This document shows positions 18,592-27,440 of a stretch of 44,172 nt of DNA, piece after piece. The position numbers and the translations under genes are program-made. The first letter of the stretch is position 1. Every line of letters begins with the position of its first letter. This DNA comes from Cytophagaceae bacterium. Lineage in GTDB: Bacteria; Bacteroidota; Bacteroidia; Cytophagales; Spirosomataceae. Under the pieces are notes generated by a model that worked only from the letters and a program-made list of their open reading frames with translations, was not told the origin of the DNA and did no database searches. The DNA lies in assembly GCA_947450365.1 (NCBI GenBank), contig CANFVE010000021.1, positions 1-44,172 of the forward strand, read 5' to 3'.

Positions 18592-19415
18592 GCAAAAATT
18601 TCAATTTCGATCCTAGAAAATTCAAGAATTTTGGATTCGCCGTCAATGTGGTAGGGAATGCCTATTTCAGCGTTGCAGCTGAATGAATTGGTGCTGTGAA
18701 TTAAGCTTTTTGGGTGCTTATGTATTCCTTTGGAAAATAGTCTAATTCCAAGTTCCAATTTTTCGAAAAAATGAATAGGTTTTATTTTAACTACTTCGAA
18801 GAGAGCATCTTGGAGTTCGGAATTAGGTGAAATATAGGCATTGTTTCCAAATTGATTTGCATTGGCAAAGGTCATGGAAAAAATACGTTCTTCGCCTTCT
18901 GAGGTAGAAATGGTGATTGGTTTATAATTAATCGAATTGACTAAGGTAGATTTGACATAATTTTTCAAACCTCTACCTTGAATGTGGGCGAAATCTTGGG
19001 CAACTTTTGCATCAAATCCAATGCCTGCCGTACAGAAAAATGGTTTATTGTTCCATGTGAGGACATCTATTTCAATCAAATTGCCAGTTAATGCTTTTTC
19101 GCAAGCCATTTTGAAATCCATTGGAATTCCAAGGTGCCTCGCTAAGCCATTTCCTGAGCCCAAAGGAATGATTCCCAAAGGTATTTCTCCTCCCATGAGC
19201 GCTGATGCAATTTCATTAATGGTCCCATCGCCGCCAATGGCGATAATTTTTTCAGCATTGGATGTTTTTAATTGACTGGCTAATATGTTCCCATGGCCAG
19301 GATATTCGGTGATAAGAAGCGTGGAGTTTGGAATTATTTTTAAATATTCCACCATTTGCATTTTCCTTGCCGTACTTTTGCTCCCAGAATTTGGATTTAA
19401 GATAAAATAAACCAT
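18567..19415 (-). CDS. YegS/BmrU-type diacylglycerol kinase-family lipid kinase
   Basis: The predicted reaction is ATP-dependent phosphorylation of a lipid such as diacylglycerol at the membrane surface. The 282-aa protein shows the DAGK catalytic domain: NPNSGSKSTARK (8-19), GGDGTINEIASALMGG and PLGSGNGLARHLGIP, followed by the C-terminal beta-sandwich domain. Length is typical. It is transcribed toward the dnaA upstream region and ends in a 16-bp inverted repeat. The lipid substrate cannot be read; sphingoid bases are a possibility given the oxoamine synthase nearby. Confidence 0.9.
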   Translation of the reverse strand: MVYFILNPNSGSKSTARKMQMVEYLKIIPNSTLLITEYPGHGNILASQLKTSNAEKIIAIGGDGTINEIASALMGGEIPLGIIPLGSGNGLARHLGIPMDFKMACEKALTGNLIEIDVLTWNNKPFFCTAGIGFDAKVAQDFAHIQGRGLKNYVKSTLVNSINYKPITISTSEGEERIFSMTFANANQFGNNAYISPNSELQDALFEVVKIKPIHFFEKLELGIRLFSKGIHKHPKSLIHSTNSFSCNAEIGIPYHIDGESKILEFSRIEIEIFAKYLKIIN

Positions 19416-19456
19416 GCCTTAATTGTCGAGGCGCAATTTAATTAAATTTAACCTAT

Positions 19457-19861
19457 ATGTATCAAATTGGAGATCGGTACGAAATTACTTTTTCATTTAC
19501 GCAGGATCAGGTAAATGATTTTTGTAAAATATCTGGGGACTTCAACCCCTTGCATTGGGATGAAGCTTATGCGGCGGAAACCCCATTTAAAAAACCCATT
19601 ATACATGGCGCTTTGATTGCTAGTGTTTTTTCACGGGTGATGGGTATGGAATTCCCTGGAGAGGGGAGTGTCTATGTCAAACAAATTTCAGAATTTAAAA
19701 GGCCTTTATTTGTGGGTCAAACCTACCGCGCAGCTTTTGAGGTGATTCAGATTAATCGCGATAAACACATTGCGGAAGTAAGTACGCAGGTTTTTGAACT
19801 GGAGCGAGGTAAATTAATGGTCGATGGAGTGGCGACAGCCTTACATCTTGAAAAATTTTAG
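19457..19861 (+). CDS. MaoC-like hot-dog (R)-enoyl-CoA hydratase family protein
   Basis: The 134-aa single hot-dog domain fits MaoC/(R)-specific enoyl-CoA hydratases, which hydrate trans-2-enoyl-CoA. The hydratase-2 motif is present: ISGDFNPLHWDEAYA (about 24-38) supplies the catalytic Asp and His, followed by FKKPIIHGALIAS. It is divergent from the lipid kinase, with only 41 bases between them, and ends in a strong terminator. Some members are thioesterases or dehydratases of other acyl substrates, so the substrate is open. Confidence 0.87.
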   Translation: MYQIGDRYEITFSFTQDQVNDFCKISGDFNPLHWDEAYAAETPFKKPIIHGALIASVFSRVMGMEFPGEGSVYVKQISEFKRPLFVGQTYRAAFEVIQINRDKHIAEVSTQVFELERGKLMVDGVATALHLEKF

Positions 19862-19862
19862 C

Positions 19863-19898
19863 ATAAAAAAAAGCTCGACTGCTCGAGCTTTTTTTTAT
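19863..19898. terminator. Bidirectional terminator after the MaoC-like gene
   Basis: A 16-bp stem (19863-19878 with 19883-19898, core AAGCTCGA/TCGAGCTT) closes a CTGC tetraloop, with A- and T-tracts on either side. It separates the MaoC-like gene from the converging histone-like gene. Confidence 0.92.
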
Positions 19899-19912
19899 TA
19901 AGACTATTGGAA

Positions 19913-20092
19913 TTAGTTTCCAGCGTTCTTTTTGTTTTGTACTTCAGTACGAATTTCTTGTGCCAAAGTTTTCAATTGTTGTAGGCCTCCTCTTACGCGA
20001 GTTCCTGCAGCTTGATTACCTTTTTCGTAGAATTTTTCGAAATCTGACTCTAATGAAGCAACTAGGTCTTTTACTTGTGCAAATCTGCTCAT
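19913..20092 (-). CDS. Histone H1-like small DNA-binding protein (59 aa)
   Basis: Translation on the minus strand from ATG 20092 gives a 59-aa protein that starts MSRFAQVKDLVASLE and continues DFEKFYEKGNQAAGTRVRGG, QQLKTLAQEIRTEVQ and NKKNAGN. This matches the small proteins annotated as histone H1 in Bacteroidota: helical, with a KGNxAAGTRVR block, and probably nucleoid-associated. It is only moderately basic overall, so DNA binding is known for the family only by annotation. It is monocistronic, bounded by a terminator and a 173-base upstream gap without a clear promoter box. Confidence 0.87.
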   Translation of the reverse strand: MSRFAQVKDLVASLESDFEKFYEKGNQAAGTRVRGGLQQLKTLAQEIRTEVQNKKNAGN

Positions 20093-20265
20093 AATAAATT
20101 AATTTTTAGGTTGTAAAAAATTTAGATTGTCTTTAATCGCCGTTTTGGGCGTTTATAATACGAAATTTACCCAAATTTTTAATTCTCGCAAATTATTTCA
20201 ATTAAAAAACCCAAAAAAAAGTTAAAAAAGTTAAAAAAAACCTAAAATTATCTAAAAATCTCTTT

Positions 20266-21504
20266 TTAGGCCTTATAATAACCCGCTTTTAACCTTTTTT
20301 GAACTTCAGCAAAACATTCTGTTGTATACGTAATATCATCAATCGTATGAGAGGATGTTGGGATAATACGTAACATGATTTGGCCCTTAGGAACCACCGG
20401 ATATACGACGATGCTACAAAATATTCCCATGTTTTCACGTAAATCACGAACTAGGGAGGTAACCGCTGCGATGTCATAATCGCCATGTAAAAATACAGGC
20501 GTTACGGGTGAACTTGTTTCTCCAATGTCAAATCCTTTGGCTTGTAATCCTTCTTGAAGTGCCTTTACGTTTTCCCATAACTTCGTACGTAATTCGGGAT
20601 GTTTTTTGATCAACTCCAAACGTTTCATCCCGCCAATAACGAATGGCATTGGCAACGCCTTCGCATAGGTTTGTGAACGCATGTTGTACTTCAAATACAT
20701 AATTATATCTTTAGGTGCCGCCACAAAGGCCCCAATCGCTGCCATCGATTTGGCAAATGTGGAGAAATACAAATCAATCCCCTCAGTACAATTTAAAAAT
20801 TCACCCACACCACGTCCATTTTCTCCCATTGTTCCAAATCCGTGTGCATCATCCACTAATAAACGAAAATCAAATTCCTTCTTAAGTTCGACGATCTTGT
20901 CTAAAGAACCTACCTTTCCAGACATGCCAAAAACACCTTCTGTAATAACTAATATACCGCCTCCCGTTTCAGCTACTCGTTTGGATGCACGTTCTAGATT
21001 CTTGCGAAGGGAATCCATATCATTATGGTTGAACTTATAATAATCGCCCATTTTTGCCTTGTGAAGTCGAATTCCATCTATTAAACAAGCATGTGACTCA
21101 GCATCATATACGATAATGTCACGGTGATCTACCATACATTCAATGATAGACATCACCCCTTGGTATCCATAATTTAAAAGAAAAGCATCTTCTTTGCCCA
21201 CAAATTCGGCCAATTGACGTTCAAATTCCTCATGCTCATCGGTATTACCTGACATCATACGAGCACCCATGGGATAGGCAAGGCCATATTTTGCAGCGGC
21301 ATCTGCATCTGCTTTACGTACCTCTGGATGATTGGCTAGGCCTAAATAGTTGTTTAAAGACCAATTAAGCATTTCTTTTCCCATGAATGTCATGCGAGGT
21401 CCTAATTCTCCAGTCAATTTTGGAAATGAAAAATAGTGATGAGAATAATGGGCATGGGCTCCAATCGGCCCCATATTTTTAACTACTTTCTCGAAAATAT
21501 CCAC
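20266..21504 (-). CDS. Alpha-oxoamine synthase (serine palmitoyltransferase/KBL-like)
   Basis: This PLP enzyme condenses an amino acid with an acyl-CoA or acyl-ACP, releasing CO2. The 412-aa protein has NNYLGLANHP (51-60), the PLP-stacking His in ESHAC (His138), VDDAHGFG (217-224) and the PLP Schiff-base lysine in FSTFAKS (Lys252). Candidate activities are serine palmitoyltransferase for sphingolipids, cysteate acyltransferase for the sulfonolipid capnine, and 2-amino-3-ketobutyrate CoA ligase; sequence alone does not decide. It has its own promoter and no co-transcribed partner; a lipid kinase lies 0.85 kb beyond its 3' end. It carries a distinctive N-terminal extension, GAHAHYSHHYFSF. Confidence 0.87.
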   Translation of the reverse strand: MDIFEKVVKNMGPIGAHAHYSHHYFSFPKLTGELGPRMTFMGKEMLNWSLNNYLGLANHPEVRKADADAAAKYGLAYPMGARMMSGNTDEHEEFERQLAEFVGKEDAFLLNYGYQGVMSIIECMVDHRDIIVYDAESHACLIDGIRLHKAKMGDYYKFNHNDMDSLRKNLERASKRVAETGGGILVITEGVFGMSGKVGSLDKIVELKKEFDFRLLVDDAHGFGTMGENGRGVGEFLNCTEGIDLYFSTFAKSMAAIGAFVAAPKDIIMYLKYNMRSQTYAKALPMPFVIGGMKRLELIKKHPELRTKLWENVKALQEGLQAKGFDIGETSSPVTPVFLHGDYDIAAVTSLVRDLRENMGIFCSIVVYPVVPKGQIMLRIIPTSSHTIDDITYTTECFAEVQKRLKAGYYKA

Positions 21505-21544
21505 TTTAAATATGCGTTTTGGTTGTTAAATCTTCAAATAATTA

Positions 21545-21574
21545 CAAAGTTAATTTTAATTTTTATTAACACAA
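21545..21574 (-). promoter_or_regulatory. Promoter of the oxoamine synthase gene (TTG-N19-TAACTTTG)
   Basis: On the minus strand the -33 TTG (21572-21574) and -7 TAACTTTG (21545-21552) are 19 bases apart, a full consensus match. The leader to the ATG at 21504 would be about 37 bases. Confidence 0.75.
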
Positions 21575-21639
21575 CCTTAACATTTGATGCTTTTACTCTA
21601 TTTTCTGTTAAATTTAAAGCTTCATCCAAATTCATAGCT

Positions 21640-23328
21640 ATGAAATTTCATTTTACCTTCTTTTTCCTATTCATTTATTTTATTTCTGCCGCACAAACTA
21701 CTCAAAAACCCTTGGTCGAATCGTCGAAAGGAATGGTAGTTTCCACCCATCCTGTTGCGAGTGCGGTAGGACTTGAGATTCTGAAAAAAGGAGGAAATGC
21801 TATTGATGCGGCTGTGGCTGTGAATTTTGCCTTGGCGGTTTGTCATCCGGCGGCTGGAAACATCGGGGGAGGTGGTTTTTTAGTTTATCGGGATGCCAAA
21901 GGGCAAAATTTTGCCTTAGATTATCGGGAGAAAGCACCTTTGAAAGGGCATCGGGATATGTATTTGGATGAAAAAGGGAATATTATACCCGGTAAAAGTT
22001 TTGTTGGGATTTTTTCAGCGGGGGTACCGGGAACTGTTGCCGGTATGGTGGAAATGCATCGAAAATTCGGGAAATTAGCTTGGTCGGAATTAGTAGCACC
22101 TTCCATCGAATTGGCCAAAAATGGAGTTGTTTTAACAGAAAAAGAGGCGAGAGGATTAAATCGAAACAAGGCTGATTTTATCAAAGAAAATCCAGGAAAG
22201 TCGTATCTCATAAAAATGGATACGGTCACATGGAAAACAGGTGAAAAGTTAATTCAATCCGATTTAGCCGAAACATTGACGCGTATTTCTGCTAAAAAAC
22301 TAAAAGGTTTTTATGCGGGTAAAACGGCCGATTTATTGGTGGCCGAAATGGATAGACAGGGAGGATTAATTAGTAAAAAGGATTTGAGGAAATATCGGGC
22401 TGTGTGGCGCCAACCAATCACACAGGCATATAAAAATTATCAAATAATTGGTATGCCACCACCCTCCAGCGGGGGAATTGCCTTGGCTCAATTAATGCAA
22501 ATGGTTGAAAAATATCCCTTAGCTTCATGGGGCGTGGCTTCTGATTCAACGATCCAAGTCATGATCGAAGCCGAACGCAGAGTCTATGCCGATCGGGCGA
22601 AATGGTTAGGTGATCCTGATTTTGTGAAGGTGCCCGTTTCAGAATTGATGGATCCTAGCTATGTGAATCAACGAATGAAAACGATGTCATTCGATCATGC
22701 TACGCCAAGTAAAGAGGTAGCGGCTGGTGATTTTCCAGCCTATGAAAGTCCAGAAACGACCCATTATTCCATTGTGGATGAGGAAGGAAATGCGGTTTCC
22801 ATTACGACAACGTTAAATAATTCATATGGAAGTAAGGTATTTGTCGGTGGAGCTGGATTCCTATTGAATGACGAAATGGATGATTTTAGCGCCAAGGCAG
22901 GGGTTCCTAATTTATATGGTTTAATAGGAACAAAAGCGAATGAAATTCAACCTCAAAAACGGATGTTATCAAGTATGACCCCAACCATCATTACTGAAAA
23001 TAACCAATTGAAAATGGTAGTAGGGACGCCAGGTGGTTCAACCATCATCACAAGCGTATTTCAAGTGGCCCTAAATGTGTTGGAAATGAAGATGAATATG
23101 CAACAGGCGGTGGAATTTCCTCGTTTTCACCATCAATGGCTTCCCGAACAAACACGTTTTGAGCCTAAACGATTTTCTGAAGATCAATTATCTCGCTTAA
23201 AATCCAAGGGCTACGAATTTAGCCCTACATCTGCGATTGGTCTCGTGGAAGGGATATTGATATTGCCTTCAGGGAAACGTCAAGGAGGAGCGGATTCAAG
23301 AGGGGATGATACCGTTTCGGCTTATTGA
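21640..23328 (+). CDS. ggt: Gamma-glutamyltransferase, exported
   Basis: The periplasmic enzyme transfers or hydrolyses the gamma-glutamyl group of glutathione and related peptides. From ATG 21640 it has 562 aa with a signal peptide (FHFTFFFLFIYFISAAQ). The heavy subunit begins around SSKGMVVSTHPVAS; the precursor is cleaved before the nucleophile Thr in ESPETTHYSIVD, followed by ITTTLNNSYGSKVFV. A frame open upstream to 21436 runs antisense to the oxoamine synthase and is not coding. The 3' end overlaps the VIT1-like gene by 7 bases, convergent. Confidence 0.94.
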   Translation: MKFHFTFFFLFIYFISAAQTTQKPLVESSKGMVVSTHPVASAVGLEILKKGGNAIDAAVAVNFALAVCHPAAGNIGGGGFLVYRDAKGQNFALDYREKAPLKGHRDMYLDEKGNIIPGKSFVGIFSAGVPGTVAGMVEMHRKFGKLAWSELVAPSIELAKNGVVLTEKEARGLNRNKADFIKENPGKSYLIKMDTVTWKTGEKLIQSDLAETLTRISAKKLKGFYAGKTADLLVAEMDRQGGLISKKDLRKYRAVWRQPITQAYKNYQIIGMPPPSSGGIALAQLMQMVEKYPLASWGVASDSTIQVMIEAERRVYADRAKWLGDPDFVKVPVSELMDPSYVNQRMKTMSFDHATPSKEVAAGDFPAYESPETTHYSIVDEEGNAVSITTTLNNSYGSKVFVGGAGFLLNDEMDDFSAKAGVPNLYGLIGTKANEIQPQKRMLSSMTPTIITENNQLKMVVGTPGGSTIITSVFQVALNVLEMKMNMQQAVEFPRFHHQWLPEQTRFEPKRFSEDQLSRLKSKGYEFSPTSAIGLVEGILILPSGKRQGGADSRGDDTVSAY

Positions 23329-24023
23329 AATAATTTAGCTACCATAAAGGCGGCTGCCGCAGCTGCGGCACCAATCGACGCAACTTTCATCGAACCAATC
23401 CATGGATTTTGACCGGTTACCTTACTTTTGAAATAACCAAAGACCAACAGGGCAACTAAGGTGATTTCTGCCGAAAATATTAATCCATCTACGGGGTTTT
23501 CGACATAGAAATAGGGGATTAATGGAATAAAACCTCCCACTACATAGGAGAGTCCAATCGTCAAAGCAGAATTTCTTGCCCGATTAGGATTCGGTTTTTC
23601 TAGCCCTAATTCGAAGCGCATCATAAAATCAACCCATTTATCCTTATCGCTGGCAATTGCTTCCACCACAATTTCTTGCGCTTCTGGCGTCAAGCCATAC
23701 CCTTCAAAAACTTCTCGAATTTCCTCCTTTTCGCGCTCAGGGACACGTTCAACCTCCTCATATTCCCGTTTTAATTCGGCCTCATAATGTTCTTGTTCCG
23801 TTTGCCCCGCCAAATAACCACCTAAGCCCATCGCGATGGAACCTGCCACAATTTCCGCAATTCCAGCCGTTGTAACAATGGACGACGATGCAACAGCCCC
23901 GGAAAGTCCTGCGGCTAAAGCAAAAGGAACCGTGAGTCCATCCGACATACCAATTACGATATCAGTAATGAATTCAGAGCTTTTTAAATGCTTTTCGTGT
24001 AAATGATGATCAGGTCCATTCAT
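23322..24023 (-). CDS. VIT1/CCC1-family transporter
   Basis: The 233-aa membrane protein matches the vacuolar iron transporter family, which moves Fe2+ or Mn2+. The N-terminal half has EFITDIVIGMSDGLTVPFALAAGLSG (first helix, with Asp and Gly-rich packing) and a second helix SIAMGLGGYLAGQTE. A charged cytoplasmic helical hairpin follows (about 78-130, with many Glu that in plant VIT1 bind metal), then three C-terminal helices ending in an alanine run. It lies 10 bases after the peptide transporter in the same orientation. The metal is inferred from the family. Confidence 0.86.
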   Translation of the reverse strand: MNGPDHHLHEKHLKSSEFITDIVIGMSDGLTVPFALAAGLSGAVASSSIVTTAGIAEIVAGSIAMGLGGYLAGQTEQEHYEAELKREYEEVERVPEREKEEIREVFEGYGLTPEAQEIVVEAIASDKDKWVDFMMRFELGLEKPNPNRARNSALTIGLSYVVGGFIPLIPYFYVENPVDGLIFSAEITLVALLVFGYFKSKVTGQNPWIGSMKVASIGAAAAAAAFMVAKLFQ

Positions 24024-24033
24024 AATAAAGATG

Positions 24034-25626
24034 TTATCGGATGCCGTGCATCATACGTTTTAAGGGTCCATTGGCTAAGATATACAATAATACCGCAGCA
24101 ATCCCTGCCATGATCACAAATACCATAAAGAATTCATATAAATTATGAATTTCAAAACCCAAGAAACTTGGAAAATTAACTGCTACTCCATTTCCCGTGT
24201 CCACCGGCGGAAGCAATGCGCCCAATGTTCCCGCTAAGGCATATCCGGCCGCGCTAGCCAAAAACCAAACGCCCATTAATAAGGATGAGAATCGTTTGGG
24301 AGCTAATTTAGATACCAATGAAAGGCCTATCGGAGATAAGCACAATTCCCCCATGGTATGAAATAAATACATGATAAATAACCATATCACCCCTAACTTA
24401 CCTGTTCCCAAGTCTTTAACCTGTAAGGCGATGATTAAATAGCCAAGCGCTAGTAATAATAATCCAATGGCTTGTTTGGCTGGCGAATTAGGTTCAATAC
24501 CCTTTTTAGAAAGACGAATCCAGATCCAAGAAAAAGGGAAAGCTAACACGATAATAAAAAATGAATTGGCGTTTTGAACGGAACTTGGGGGTAAATCGAA
24601 ACCGAGGAAATGTAAATCCGTTTGTTGGTCCGCAATAAAGGTCAAGGAAGATCCTGCCTGCTCGTAGGCTGCCCAAAAGAAAATCACAAAAAAGGCAATG
24701 ATGTACATAACCCAAATCCGATTCCGTTCAATGGGCGTGAGTGTTTTATCCGTCATAATTAGAAAGGCTAGACTTATGCCTGCAGCATATATCACGGGAA
24801 AGATCCAATCTTTAATTGGGTTGGCTTCTTCGGAGATGGATAGTTGGTGAAAACCTAAAATGAGAACGATGAAAATCCCAAGTGTGATTAAAATTGATCT
24901 CGTAGAAAATTCGGCCTTTTCAGATTCCTCTTCAGGATTAGACGCTTTATCAAATGACGGAGCTTCTCCTACCGGATCGCCATTGGGCTTGATGATGTAT
25001 TTATTTTTTAAGAAATAGAAGGAAATGGTTCCGATCAACATCGCTGTTCCCGCAGCCAAAAATCCCCATTTGAAAGCCTCTAAATTCCGGACTCCATCGA
25101 CTTTCACGTCGCCTAACCAGGGACAAATCAACATCCCCAAAAAGGCCCCTGTATTAATTCCCATGTAAAAAATGGTGAATGCTGCATCTAAGCGATTGTC
25201 TCCTTTGGGATATAATTGCCCCACCATGGATGAAATGTTGGGCTTGAAAAAGCCATTTCCGAATATCAAAAATAACAAACCTAACCACATCAATCCATTG
25301 GCGAGGTTTATATTTCCTTGGAATGTATTCGCAGAACCAAACAAACATAATTGGCCTAGGGCCATCACCAATCCTCCTAAAATGATGCAATTTCGATTTC
25401 CCAAAAAGCGATCCGAAATAAATCCTCCCATCATCGTGGTTAAATAACTTAAACCTAAAAATCCGCCATATAGAATAGATGCTTCCGTTTGTTTAAATGC
25501 AAGCGCGTTGACTAAGAATAAAGATAATAATGCCCGCATGCCATAGAAATTAAAACGCTCCCACATTTCAGTGGAATAAAGCACGTATAAGCCTTTAGGA
25601 TGGGATGAGGAAGGTGTATTTGTCAT
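24034..25626 (-). CDS. POT/PTR-family peptide MFS transporter
   Basis: This proton-coupled oligopeptide symporter (530 aa) sits in the inner membrane. The diagnostic ExxERFxYY motif reads EMWERFNFYG (about 20-29). The PTR2 signature IFYMGINTGAFLGMLICPWLG is also present. About 14 hydrophobic helices are visible, with the long cytoplasmic loop (about 215-240) typical of bacterial members. First gene of a two-gene unit with the VIT1-like transporter; the two have no obvious functional link. Confidence 0.93.
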   Translation of the reverse strand: MTNTPSSSHPKGLYVLYSTEMWERFNFYGMRALLSLFLVNALAFKQTEASILYGGFLGLSYLTTMMGGFISDRFLGNRNCIILGGLVMALGQLCLFGSANTFQGNINLANGLMWLGLLFLIFGNGFFKPNISSMVGQLYPKGDNRLDAAFTIFYMGINTGAFLGMLICPWLGDVKVDGVRNLEAFKWGFLAAGTAMLIGTISFYFLKNKYIIKPNGDPVGEAPSFDKASNPEEESEKAEFSTRSILITLGIFIVLILGFHQLSISEEANPIKDWIFPVIYAAGISLAFLIMTDKTLTPIERNRIWVMYIIAFFVIFFWAAYEQAGSSLTFIADQQTDLHFLGFDLPPSSVQNANSFFIIVLAFPFSWIWIRLSKKGIEPNSPAKQAIGLLLLALGYLIIALQVKDLGTGKLGVIWLFIMYLFHTMGELCLSPIGLSLVSKLAPKRFSSLLMGVWFLASAAGYALAGTLGALLPPVDTGNGVAVNFPSFLGFEIHNLYEFFMVFVIMAGIAAVLLYILANGPLKRMMHGIR

Positions 25627-25724
25627 AGTGAAAGGTCGAATAAATCACAAGATAAATAGAATGTTCCTTGCAACGAAAAGATGTGAAACCTTTTTTGTAA
25701 TATTGTCTTCAAAATTAATCATTC

Positions 25725-26504
25725 ATGGGTAAAATCATTGCGATCGCTAATCAAAAGGGGGGAGTTGGAAAAACGACTACAGCCATCAATTTAGCGGCTA
25801 GTTTGGCGGCCTTGGAGTTTAAAACCTTGTTAATTGATGCGGATCCCCAAGCGAATTCGACATCCGGTTTAGGTTTTAATCCCAAAGAAGTTTCGCAAAG
25901 TATTTATGAATGCATGGTGGGTTTGTCCACGGTTCAAGAAAGTATTTTAGCCACAGAAGTTCCCTTTTTAGATATTATTCCATCTCACATTGATTTGGTG
26001 GGCGCGGAGATTGAAATGATTAATTTGACAAACCGGGAGGGCAAAATGAAGGAAGCCTTAGCCTCGATTAAAGACGCGTATGATTTCATTATCATGGATT
26101 GTTCACCTTCTTTGGGATTGATTACGATTAATAGTCTGACGGCTGCTGATTCGGTGATTATCCCGGTTCAATGCGAATATTATGCCTTGGAAGGTTTGGG
26201 TAAATTATTAAATACCATTAAAATTATTCAGGCACGATTAAATACGGCGCTGGTGATTGAGGGGATTTTATTGACGATGTATGATTTACGCTTGCGTTTA
26301 TCGAACCAAGTGGTCAATGAGGTGAATTCGCATTTCAAAAATATGGTCTTTGAAACAATCATTCCTAGGAATATTCGTTTATCTGAATCACCGAGTTATG
26401 GAATTCCGGCCATTATGCACGATGCAGATAGCAAGGGTTCAATCAGTTATTTAAATTTAGCACGTGAAATTGTGCGTAAAAATGGTTTATTGCAAGCCAT
26501 TTAA
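25725..26504 (+). CDS. parA: Chromosome-partitioning ATPase ParA/Soj
   Basis: ParA binds DNA non-specifically as an ATP dimer and with ParB segregates origins. The 259-aa protein has the deviant Walker A KGGVGKTTTAINLA, LLIDADPQANSTSGLG and FIIMDCSPSLGLITINSL. It lacks an N-terminal HTH, so it is the chromosomal (type Ib/Soj-like) form. A degenerate -7 box, TAATATTG (25698-25705), precedes it. First gene of a six-gene operon ending in lepB. Confidence 0.96.
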   Translation: MGKIIAIANQKGGVGKTTTAINLAASLAALEFKTLLIDADPQANSTSGLGFNPKEVSQSIYECMVGLSTVQESILATEVPFLDIIPSHIDLVGAEIEMINLTNREGKMKEALASIKDAYDFIIMDCSPSLGLITINSLTAADSVIIPVQCEYYALEGLGKLLNTIKIIQARLNTALVIEGILLTMYDLRLRLSNQVVNEVNSHFKNMVFETIIPRNIRLSESPSYGIPAIMHDADSKGSISYLNLAREIVRKNGLLQAI

Positions 26505-26512
26505 TCAAACAT

Positions 26513-27436
26513 ATGATGAGTAAATTAGAGGCAAATTCTAAGAAAAGAATCGGATTGGGTCGGGGACTCGGTGCATTGTTGGACGATTCTAACCAAGTTC
26601 AAGGTTTACATGCCTCAGATTTTGCGGGTAGTATGGATACGGTAAATTTAATGGAAGAAATTTCATTGGATTTTATAGAAACGAATCCATTTCAACCACG
26701 GGAGCATTTTGAGCAAGATGCTTTACAAGATTTAGCGGAATCCATTCGATTGCATGGGATTATCCAGCCGATTACCGTGCGCAAAATTGCCCCTCGTAAA
26801 TTCCAATTAATTTCTGGGGAAAGACGCTTGCAAGCCTCTAAAATTGCTGGATTAACTCAAATTCCAGCTTATGTTCGGACGGCGGATGACCAACAGATGA
26901 TTGAGATGGCCCTCATCGAAAATATTCAACGTGAGAATTTAAATGCGATTGAAATAGCCCTTTCCTATAAGCGTTTAATGGATGAATGCCAATTAAAACA
27001 AGAGGATTTAGGTAGTCGGGTAGGTAAAAATAGGTCCACCGTTACGAATTACATGCGCTTATTAAAATTGCCCGCGCATATTCAAATTGCGATCCGCGAC
27101 AATCGCTTAAGCATGGGTCATGCCCGTTCCTTAGTTTCTTTGGAAAATGCGGAAGTTCAAAATAATTTGTTTCAAAAGGCTATTTCAGAAGAGTGGTCGG
27201 TACGGAAATTAGAGGATGCGGTGCGTCAATCGGCTCATCAACATGAAGAGAAACCTAATGGGAAAGCCTCGGGAGCTTTGAATATAGCTGAAATTCAAGC
27301 CTTACAAAGTCAATTAAGTTCCTTATTTCCCTTACCGGTTCAATTGAAAATAAGTGAGGAAGGGAAGGGTGAATTAAAATTTACATTTAAGTCGAAAGAT
27401 GAATTAATTCAATTCATTGAAAAGGTTCAAAAATAA
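26513..27436 (+). CDS. parB: Chromosome-partitioning protein ParB
   Basis: ParB is a CTP-dependent clamp that loads on parS sites. The 307-aa protein opens KKRIGLGRGLGALL, the ParA-stimulating segment. It then has the ParB/Srx CTPase domain (NPFQPREHF, ISGERRLQASKIAG), the ENIQRENLNAIEIA box, an HTH (RVGKNRSTVTNYMRLLKLP) and a C-terminal dimerisation helix. A second ATG immediately follows the first, so the start could be 26516. The gap to parA is 8 bases. I found no convincing parS site in the window. Confidence 0.95.
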   Translation: MMSKLEANSKKRIGLGRGLGALLDDSNQVQGLHASDFAGSMDTVNLMEEISLDFIETNPFQPREHFEQDALQDLAESIRLHGIIQPITVRKIAPRKFQLISGERRLQASKIAGLTQIPAYVRTADDQQMIEMALIENIQRENLNAIEIALSYKRLMDECQLKQEDLGSRVGKNRSTVTNYMRLLKLPAHIQIAIRDNRLSMGHARSLVSLENAEVQNNLFQKAISEEWSVRKLEDAVRQSAHQHEEKPNGKASGALNIAEIQALQSQLSSLFPLPVQLKISEEGKGELKFTFKSKDELIQFIEKVQK

Positions 27437-27440
27437 GTGC

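Noticed and set aside
18121-18600. DnaA boxes in and around the dnaA upstream gap
   Set aside because: No TTATCCACA or close variant was found; TTATTCCACA at the start of dnaA has an extra base and is coding.
21436-21639. 68-residue N-terminal extension of gamma-glutamyltransferase
   Set aside because: It overlaps the opposite-strand oxoamine synthase and its promoter, and would put the signal peptide inside the protein.
26455-26475. parS-like CACGTGAAA at the end of parA
   Set aside because: Only the right half resembles the parS consensus (about 11 of 16 bases); the left half is unlike it, and it lies in coding sequence.
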